Shown: positions 56,028 through 64,000 of the stretch, piece after piece | Layout: each line of letters begins with the position of its first letter | Position numbering within the stretch: position 1 is the stretch's first letter | From: Azolla caroliniana | Taxonomy: Eukaryota; Polypodiophyta | Assembly: GCA_043228905.1 (NCBI GenBank) | Contig: JBHGNT010000009.1 | Span: forward strand, 9,796,001-9,860,000 | Direction: 5' to 3' | Length of the DNA stretch: 64,000 nt | Notes under the pieces: generated by a model | What the model was told of the DNA's origin: nothing | Seen by the model: the letters and a program-made list of their open reading frames with translations, nothing else | The model's database searches: none | Made by a program: the position numbers and the translations under genes

Positions 56028-58903
56028 ATGTCTAGCCAAATGGAAGGGGAAGAAGGGTGTTTAGAATTACCCCTCAATGATCATAAGGATAGGGATGATG
56101 TTATCAGGACACAACAAGCCATACGAAACTATTGGGCAGAAAAAAAAAGGAAACATCGTCAATTGTTGAAGGATACGAAAGCCACACTCAGTAAAGGTAA
56201 GGATAGTTTAGATGAGAATGTAAGTAATGCGACTACCATCATAGAGAGAAAGGTTGTAGACTATTTCAATGTTCAAACCAAGCACATCAGCAATGAAGAA
56301 AAGAAGGTAGTACTTTATGGAATATGTAATGATCCATCGATAAAGGACTTAGTTGATTGTGATGGTCTTAATGCAAACATATCATCTATTTTAGTAAATA
56401 ATCTTCGTAATAGTTTCGTATCCATGAGCAGGTCAGAAGATGATCTTGTCTTAAAAAGGTCTAGTCTAATGATGTTACTTAATAGTGATGTTGACGATAT
56501 AAACATCAGTGAGCTATCTAAGGTAATTGGTGTTAGTAGAAAAACAGTGTACAATACAATGAACCGTATAATTTCCTCGGGTGAAGGAACTAGTCTACTA
56601 AAGCTAACTACAAGATGTAAGCCAATGACACCCATAACATTTGAAATCAAGGATGTAATCACAATGTTTTGGACTAATGAGAGTAGGGTTTCACCCAATA
56701 AAAAGGATTTATGCAGGAAACGTGTTGGAAGAAATCAATACGAGGAGCATCCCATTCATCTTCTTGATGTGCCTCAGGTATTTACATTTATCTCAACATT
56801 TGTTTTGACTCTACTCGGAAAGTTAATTAGCTCAGTTAGCAGAAAAGCTAATTAGCTGTACTGCTAGCTAGTTAGCTATCATGGTAGCTAGTTAGCTATT
56901 TCGTTATTACCAGCTAATTAGCTACTAGGAAAGCTAATTAGCTACCATGATAGCTAATTAGCTACTATGATAGCTACTACATAGGTAACTGGCTACTCTC
57001 AATAGCTACTACCATGATAGCTAATTAGTTAGGATAGCTAATTAGCCACCATTATAGCTAATTAGCTACTAGACCAGCTAATTAGCTACCATGATAGCTA
57101 ATTAGTTACTAGGACAGCTAATTAGCCACCGTGATAGCTAATTAGCTACCATGATAGCTAATTAGCTACTATACCAGCTAATTAGCTACCATGATAGCTA
57201 ATTAGTTACTAGGAAAGCTAATCAGCCACCATTATAGCTAATTAGCTACTAGACTAGCTAATTAGCTACCACGATAGCTAATTAGCTACTAGACCAGCTA
57301 ATTAGCTACCATGATAGCTAATTAGTTACTAGGAAAGCTAATTAGCCACCATGATAGCTAATTAGCTAGTAGACAAGCTAATTAGCCACCATGATAGCTA
57401 ATTAGCTACTAGGACAACTAATTAGCTACTAGGACAGCTAATTAGCTACCATGATAGCTAATTAGCTACTACGACAGCTAATTAGCTACCATGATAGCTA
57501 ATTAGCTACTAGAATAGCTAATTAGCTACTAGAATAGCTAATTAGCTACCATGATAGCTAATTAGCTACTATGACAGCTAATTAGCTACCATGATAGCTA
57601 ATTAGCTACTACGACAGCTAATTAGCTACCATGATAGCTAATTAGCTACTAGAATAGCTAATTAGCTACCATGATAGCTAATTAGCTACTACGACAGCTA
57701 ATTAGCTCCCATGATAGCTAATTAGCTACCATGATAGCTAATTAGCTACTAGGACAACCAATTAGCTACTAGGACAGCTAATTAGCTACCATGATAGCTA
57801 ATTAGCTACTACGACAGCTAATTAGCTACCATGATAGCTAATTAGCTACGAGAATAGCTAATTAGCTACCATGATAGCTAATTAGCTACTACGACAGCTA
57901 ATTAACTACCATGATAGCTAATTAGCTAGTAGGACAGCTAATTAGCTACCATGATAGCTAATTAGCTACTAGAATAGCTAATTAGCTACCATGATAGCTA
58001 ATTAGCTACTACGACAGCTAATTAGCTACTAGGATAGTTAGCTAGTTACGAGAATAACTAATTCCCCTTTATTACGCAGGTCGATTTATTTATTAGGTTC
58101 AAACGAATGCATCCAACTATCAAAGTTCAACTACGAACATTCGAGTCTCTTAAGCCACACTTTGTGAATTTTTAAGAACAAATATGTCGACGAGTGCCAC
58201 AGGTGTTTATTCCTCGCAAGTTCGAGATATCAAACGTGAATTTTGGGAAGTGATGATAGATGAAGTAAATAGGGAGAAGACCTGGGAGTGCCAAGGAATT
58301 CCCGAATTGCGATCTCTGCATGCTGTTCGCGGTTATTCCAGGTTGGATGGTCATTGTATTGCGGTGAGAGAATTGACTTGTTTTTGCTTCCATTGTGTGC
58401 AGGGAAATTGGAGATATTGTCTAAACAAAGCATACATTCAGAATTGGGAGTATCACACTCTGAATGATAAGGAAGCAGTTGATGGAGAAACAGGGCAGAA
58501 TGCTGACTTCACATATGAGGGACTTGGAGATACTTTGAGTGATGTCCTGAACGTTGGGGATAACTTCGCTGTAAATGCTGAAGAAGGCAATTCAGAGGGT
58601 GCTGATTTCTATATATTAAAGTGCACGGTTAGTAAACAGTGTGCAAGGCAGAATATTGTAGATGCATGGGGAAATTTTGTATCTGCCGGGACATTCTACA
58701 TCGAAGGCATTTTTTATGCAAAACTAGATGACTACGAATATGTGTACAGGCTGTTAGAAGACAAACCAGCAGCGTATATGTACTCTCATTTGGTCAGATG
58801 CATCAACGTCCCAATGTCAGAATACAATAGCTGCTCCGGTTTATACACTGTTGGTGCTAATGTGTATGAATGTATTTACAATAGTATGCCATGGAATTTG
58901 TAG
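56028..58903 (+). CDS. Gene H: HTH-containing protein, two coding exons, one-base frameshift
   Basis: Exon 1 is 56028-56777 (250 codons, ends CCT CAG, phase 0), with donor CAG|GTATTTAC. Intron 56778-58079. Acceptor TTTATTACGCAG; exon 2 begins 58080 in frame (VDLFIRFKRMHP). This frame stops at 58175, but the next frame is open from before 58184 to 58903. The T5 run at 58169-58173 is one T short of joining them, giving a protein of about 520 aa. N-terminus charged; helix-turn-helix at residues ~159-182 (ELSKVIGVSRKTVYNTMNR); C-terminal half with clustered Cys (ELTCFCFHC, then WRYC). From memory the layout recalls uncharacterised HTH proteins of invertebrate genomes, some transposon-linked; low confidence. 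Likely nuclear and DNA-binding (inference). Confidence 0.72.
56820..58065. repeat. 20-bp palindromic array filling gene H intron
   Basis: Units AGCTAATTAGCTACCATGAT and AGCTAATTAGCTACTAGGAC (20 bp each, each containing the 12-bp palindrome AGCTAATTAGCT) largely alternate. From about 57040 to 58020 the phase never shifts, about 50 units without net indel. The first ~200 bp is more degenerate. Confidence 0.95.
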
Positions 58904-59272
58904 CTACAAGTAGCACTTACCATGTTCTCTTGTAAAACAAACATGTATTTCGCGAAAACAGATCAATAAATTCGTTTGGAATCAATTTCTTGTATACAGT
59001 CTGCTTTCTGTGCTTCTTTCTCAATAAAATCATGTCTTTTTTGTTAAGTTTTAAGTTATAAGTTATAGCGAAATAGTCATCAGTAGCTAATTAGCTGTAC
59101 AAATGCAGCTAATTAGCTGTACAAATGTAGCTAATTAGCTGTCAATAGCTAAATAGTCATCAATAGAATGAAATCAACAATCTGCAACATATTCCTCAAA
59201 TTACATAGTAGATAAGTACAGTGGGAACAAGTAATTAAATTCTTCATTGAATAATGTCATCTCTTTACATAT
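58904..59272. other. Intergenic region H/I with small AGCTAATTAGCT cluster
   Basis: Between two convergent genes. AATAAA at 58965-58970 and 59023-59028 may be gene H polyadenylation signals. 59083-59160 has three AGCTAATTAGCTGTACAAATG-type units, the same palindrome as in the introns but with a different spacer. Confidence 0.6.
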
Positions 59273-60288
59273 TTATAAATTACCATTGGAAATGTCTACA
59301 AATCTCCTATAAACAGCTAAGCTCTTGCTAGTCAGTGGAACGAGTCTACATATATTATCCGCATATTGAGCTCGGTATGGAGTCCACAACCATGCACCTA
59401 GTTGGCAGCTCACTGTTTGCACCAGGTACTGTTCAGGCATTTCCTCGGGTAGAATGAGACAGCATCTCCGAATATTGAAGTAGTGTCGGAAATGTTCTGT
59501 ATCCAAAATCAATGTATTGTCAGCATTATATTCAGGCCAAGTAGCCCAAAAATCAGAAAGCCTCTTGAATCTTGCAGCTTCCATCTGCTCACAATTTTCT
59601 CGTGCCCATTGACCTTTAAAACGACTTCACCATTTTGGGAAGAATCTTGCCAAACACTTCCACACATCTGATTTTGGTTTCTCACTCCAAATAAACAAAT
59701 CGAAGTACTCCGCAACCCACTCTAGAAACTGATTTGCGTCCCTCCTTGGCTGCATATATCTCACACTCATCAAGACTTTATCCAGCTCCAAGATCAAGGC
59801 TCTTCGCTCGACTTCTAGTGGTTTAGGTTTCCATTCCTGAAACTGAGCCGCTGTTACACCATTTTCTGGTAGGATACGATCAATCTCAATCAGCTCAGGT
59901 TCGGCTGACACAACTGGTGTCCTTTTCCTCTTTAAACCCCTAGTCGACTGTGTTGGGCCTAGCTTCACATTCTGGTGCTCTTGTTTTGTCGACTTAGTTA
60001 TCAATCCTTGGATTACCTCAGTGCATGTAGCTACTGTTCTGCTCGATATCAATCCACTGGTATCACATTCTGCATCTACCTGCAACACCAAGTCATCCGT
60101 GCTACATGCTGCATCTACCTGCAACACCAAGTCATCCGTGCTACATGCTTGATCAACTTGTGTGACCAGATCACTTGTGTCAGTTGCTACATCTACTTTC
60201 AAGATGGGGCCCTTTAAACATGCCGCAACATCAACAGTATCCACACTGCCATTGGCCTTACGAGCAATAGAATCAAACCCTTTAGACT
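59273..60288 (-). pseudogene. Gene I: FCP1/SCP-like (NIF domain) phosphatase-like, in-frame TGA
   Basis: Minus-strand exon beginning after a splice acceptor (TGATGTTGCAG) at 60288/60289. Both ORFs (59627-60367 and 59273-59584) share one frame, separated by a single TGA after FFPKW; 14 open codons follow the stop. N-terminal half low complexity with 13-aa repeats (VDAACSTDDLVLQ), then a basic KRKRTP. The phosphatase-like domain (about 59270-59830) has RRALILELDKVLM, FLEWVAEYFDLFIWSEKP and NTLILDTEHFRHYFN. The family catalytic DxDxT/V is ExDxV here, so the first nucleophilic Asp is lost. Either a pseudoenzyme or a pseudogene; CGA to TGA would explain the stop. Confidence 0.66.
60072..60149. repeat. 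39-bp perfect tandem duplication in gene I
   Basis: GCATCTACCTGCAACACCAA... is repeated twice, 39 bp apart and in frame (13 codons), extending an imperfect series coding VDxACSTDDLVLQ. Confidence 0.85.
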
Positions 60289-60537
60289 CTGCAACATCAG
60301 AAAACACCAACATATTCACACTCACAAAGTAACTACTAGTCTCACAAAACAATATCCTGAACATCAAAGAGTTTCAGTCATAGAACAACACTCTTCAAAT
60401 TATCTTGGAAAAACATCATAGAGTTCCATTACATAATGTGGATCAAGCAACAACCAATCTGAGGTTTTACTTGTCCAACAGGATAGTAAAACTTCATAAA
60501 ACCCTAGCAAAATCCCTAAGCTAACAATCATATCCAA
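60289..60537. other. Region between exon of I and end of J
   Basis: AT-rich. On the minus strand it follows the J stop codon and precedes the I splice acceptor, so it may be J 3' UTR, I 5' sequence, or intron if J and I share a transcript. No separate gene seen. Confidence 0.5.
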
Positions 60538-63500
60538 CTAAACAGTATTTCGCTCCACTACGTCTGGGCCCCTTGACCGAGTAACTGGTCTTGTTCCCGA
60601 TCGTGGCCCCTTCTTCAGCCTTTTTCTGGTTGGTTCCCCATTTAGCCTTGCTTCTAGGACCCAATGCGCAAGTGTGTCCTCCTCCGACAACCTTCCCATC
60701 GCCTCAGCAGCTAATTGCACATCAGCCGTTTCTTGAACTAGCTTTTCAAGTACAGAGGGATCTGTTTGGACATTTTCAGTAGTTGGGCTCGGTGGGGTGG
60801 AATCAAGGTCTTGAGACTCGAAGAAATGTTGCATCAAGTGTTCATAAACACTGTTGTTGTGAACCTCAGTTTTACATGTTGTTTCCACTATTTCATGGCA
60901 TTTCACATCGTTGCCTAATTCAGTACACTGTTCCAAAAGAATAGGGTGCAGCTGATCTGAAGGAGATGTGATAGCAGGACTCTTACTTTCAGCCACATTG
61001 GCAGTAGTATCCTCATCTGTTGCAGCATCATCAGCACCAGACACATCATGTGCCGTCCTTAATCCACAAGATTCTACAATAACATGACAGTTATTTAGGA
61101 TAGCTAATTAGCTACTTTACTAAACTATGGTAGAAGCTAGGATAGCTAATTAGCTAGTACGATAGCTAATTAGCTAGTATGATAGCTAATTAGGTACTTT
61201 ACTCAACTATGGTAGTAGTTAGGATAGCTAATTAGGTACTTTACTCAACTATGGTAGTAGTTAGGATAGCTTATTAGCTACTAGGACAGCTAATTAGCTG
61301 CCAGTAGCTAATTAGCTGCCAGTAGCTAATTAGCTGCCAGTAGCTAATTAGCTACTAGGATAGCTTATTAGCTACTTTACACAACTATGGCAGTAGCTAC
61401 TAGGATAGCTAATTCGCTAGTAGGATAGCTAATTAGTTTCCAGCAGCTAATTAGCTACTAGGATAGCTAATTAGCTACTAGGACAGCTAATTAGCTGCCA
61501 GTAGCTAATTAGCTACTAGGATAGCTAATTAGCTGCCAGTAGCTAATTAGCTACTAGGATAGCTTATTAGCTACTTTACACAACTATGGCAGTAGCTACT
61601 AGGATAGCTAATTCGCTAGTAGGATAGCTAATTAGTTTCCAGCAGCTAATTAGCTACTAGGATAGCTAATTAGCTACTAGGATAGCTAATTAGTTGCCAG
61701 TAGCTAATTAGCTAGTAGGATAGCTAATTAGGTACTTTACTCAACTATGGTAGTAGCTAATTAGCTAGTAGGATAGCTAATTAGCTACTTTACTCAACTA
61801 TGGTAGTAGCTAATTAGCTACTAGGATAGCTAATTAGCTGCTAGTAGCTAATTAGCTACTAGGATAGCTTATTAGCTACTTTACACAACTATGGCAGTAG
61901 CTAATTAGTTACTAGGATAGCTAATTAGTTACTAGGATAGCTAATTAGCTACTATGGTAGCTAATTAGCTACTTTACTCAACTATGGTAGTAGCTAGGAT
62001 AGCTAATTAGCTACTTTACTAACTATGGTAGTAGCTAGGATAGCTAATTAGCTACTTTATTAACTATGGTGGTAGCTAGGATAGCTAATTAGCTACAATG
62101 AAAGCTAATTAGCTACTTTCTCAACTATGTAGTAGCTAGGATAGCTTATTAGCTACTAGGACAGCTAATTAGCTGCCAGTAGCTAATTAGCTACTAGGAT
62201 AGCTAATTAGCTACTTTACACAACTATGTCAGTAGCTAATTAGCTACTATGATAGCTAATTAGCTAGTAGGATAGCTAATTAGCTAGTAGGATAGCTAAT
62301 TAGTTGCCAGTAGCTAATTAGCTAGTAGGATAGCTAATTAGCTTTTTTACACAACTATGGTACTAGCTAATTAGCTAGTACCATAGCTAACTAGCTACTA
62401 GGATAGCTTATTAGCTACTTTACACAACTATGTCAGTAGCTAATTAGCTACTATGATAGCTAATTAGCTAGTAGGATAGCTAATTAGCTAGTAGGATAGC
62501 TAATTAGTTGCCAGTAGCTAATTAGCTAGTAGGATAGCTAATTAGCTATTTTACACAACTATGGTACTAGCTAATTAGCTAGTACCATAGCTAACTAGCT
62601 ACTAGGATAGCTTATTAGCTACTTTACACAACTATGTCAGTAGCTAATTAGCTACTATGATAGCTAATTAGCTAGTAGGATAGCTAATTAGCTAGTAGGA
62701 TAGCTAATTAGTTGCCAGTAGCTAATTAGCTAGTAGGATAGCTAATTAGCTTTTTTACACAACTATGGTACTAGCTAATTAGCTAGTACCATAGCTAACT
62801 AGCTACTAGGATAGCTTATTAGCTACTTTACACAACTATGGCAGTAGCTAATTAGTTACTAGGATAGCTAATTAGTTGCCAGTGGCTAATTTAGCTAGTA
62901 GGATAGCTATTTAGCTTTTTTACACAACTATGGTACTAGCTAATTAGCTAGTACCATAGCTAATTAGCTACTAGGACAGCTAATTAGCTAGTAGCTCATT
63001 AGCTGCCAGTAGCTAATTAGCTAGTAGGATAGCTAATTAGAAAAGACTAAGCTTATTAGCTACAGTATGGTATACCTGTTTGTTTTCTCCACTCATTTGG
63101 TAGAGTTGTACTGCAATCTCCCAAACAGAATGTAGCAATTCGACAGGCATGTTGAAAACAAAGCAGATGGTATGTGTGGTTGCATGGTTGTAGGTGAACC
63201 AACAAAGACGCAGTTTTGTCCTCCACACCTAACCCGCAAGCGATGCAACGTGCTTGAACTGTCAATAAATCATTTTCTGGTTCTACTTCATTTGGTAAGG
63301 GAGCAAGAATGTTCAGGTCCAAATCCTGTCTGGTCCTTACCATTTCCTCCACAAAATGTAGCTTCTTCTTAAGGCAGCTAACTACCTGTTCTTGATGAAT
63401 GTATTGTTCCTTCAACGCAACAGAGAAATTTACCGATTAATTATTCTTGTTGTTGAAAGATACACCAACTTTGCTCAGGAATCGTTAACTTACTTGAAGC

Positions 63501-63997
63501 TTATCCAAATTGTAATCTGCAACAGTATTTACACCTAGAAGGTCCAGGTTCATTGAAAGAACCTGGATCTCTATTTGCAGTTCTATTTTACGCTGGGGAT
63601 CCAGTGGCCCCTCTAATTCAAGCTCCTGTTGCGCAACCTATTCCAGATAATGCTTGATTAGCACATTTTACCCGTTATTTATAACACAATCACATACCAG
63701 CAAAACAATAGTTACCTGAATCTTATTTCTAATTGTTGTAACAGCAGAAGTAACTTTGCTCTCCATTGCAGAAGCCATTGTGGCTTTCTCTAAATCAGTC
63801 TTAAAAAATGCCAATGTCTCACAGGCTTCATGGACATTTTTTAGCATATAGCTAACCAATGTCTCACCTGTATCATCGACATTGGCTTTCCTTGGGTGTC
63901 GGTGTGGTGTATGCCCCCGGTCTTGCTGGGAGTCGGCAGTTGCATCAACAGCTGCCATGCTCCAAAATCTGTCTATTTTTTGTGCCAAGGTCCCCAT
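60538..63997 (-). CDS. Gene J: coiled-coil protein with RING-like zinc finger, four exons
   Basis: Exons (minus): 63997-63716 (ends NKIQ, donor GTAACT), 63637-63494 (acceptor AATAG, donor GTAAGT), 63409-63076 (acceptor TTGAAG, phase-1 donor CAG|GTATAC) and 61073-60538 (acceptor TTATTGTAG). All junctions keep frame and give about 431 aa. Residues ~95-165 are a coiled coil (QQELELEGP, KIELQIEIQV, EEMVRTRQDLD). A zinc finger of RING-H2 form follows: C-x2-C-x17-C-x1-H-x2-H-x2-C-x10-C-x3-C (CIACG...CNHTYHLLC...CLGDC), with last pair x3 instead of x2. C-terminus acidic, then basic (RKRLKKGPRSGTRPVTRSRG), likely a nuclear signal. E3 ligase activity would be inference. The start may lie beyond the window. 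Confidence 0.75.
61085..63055. repeat. AGCTAATTAGCT arrays filling gene J intron 3
   Basis: Intron 61074-63075 (2,002 bp) is made of AGCTAATTAGCT units with spacers CTAGGAT, GCCAGT and TTTACTCAACTATGGTAGT. Less regular than in gene H. From about 62229 a higher-order unit of ~203 bp repeats three times. Confidence 0.93.
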
Positions 63998-64000
63998 CTT

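Noticed and set aside
57000-63055. CRISPR-like interpretation of AGCTAATTAGCT arrays
   Set aside because: Spacers are 6-8 bp and themselves repeated, and the arrays lie in spliced introns of eukaryotic genes.

Overview
This is a 64 kb piece of a eukaryotic nuclear genome. About 54 kb (positions 1 to ~54,200) is a pile of decayed LTR retrotransposons of both superfamilies: Ty3/gypsy (order gag-protease-RT-RNase H-integrase) and Ty1/copia (integrase before RT). The last ~8 kb (56-64 kb) holds intron-containing host-type genes. The initiator-Met-type primer sites of the copia elements, plant-like gag/pol families, GT-AG introns and large repeat content suggest a streptophyte (a land plant or a charophyte alga). 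I cannot assign a species.

Layout. 1-5,933: gypsy element A1 (minus), cut by the window start. 5,934-15,023: copia element F (minus), split by copia element E2 (8,847-13,139, minus, TSD CATCA). 15,024-20,209 and 49,494-51,476: the two halves of gypsy element A2 (minus). A2 is split by gypsy-type element D (plus, 20,210-49,493). The 5' LTR of D is split by gypsy element B (plus, 20,476-27,463, same family as A). The interior of D is split by gypsy element C (minus, 30,687-47,643, TSD AAAAA), and C is split inside RNase H by the tandem copia element E1 (plus, 36,030-42,911, TSD CAATG). Three A-family solo LTRs sit at 17,651-18,985 (with a second one nested at 17,858-18,415) and 47,719-49,046. 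51,477-54,217: a fragment of a second F copy (F2) hit by copia element G (minus).

Gene block. 54,958-55,690 is an 83-bp minisatellite. It is followed by gene H (plus, 56,028-58,903, helix-turn-helix protein, one intron), gene I (minus, 59,273-60,288, FCP1/SCP-like phosphatase domain with an in-frame TGA) and gene J (minus, 60,538-63,997, four exons, coiled coil plus RING-like zinc finger). The main introns of H (1.3 kb) and J (2.0 kb) are almost entirely arrays built on the 12-bp palindrome AGCTAATTAGCT. In H the period is exactly 20 bp for about 1 kb.

Most notable: (1) the palindromic arrays filling introns of neighbouring, oppositely oriented genes; (2) gypsy element C carries, after integrase, a third ~1,000-codon frame (globular N-terminus, charged linker, long coiled coil, acidic tail) that keeps one frame over 3.2 kb despite about a dozen stops; (3) the A-family LTRs share a terminal hairpin with compensatory changes and insert at NCGT; (4) copia E elements are tandem LTR-internal-LTR-internal arrays. 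All retroelements look inactive, mostly broken by stop codons rather than frameshifts.
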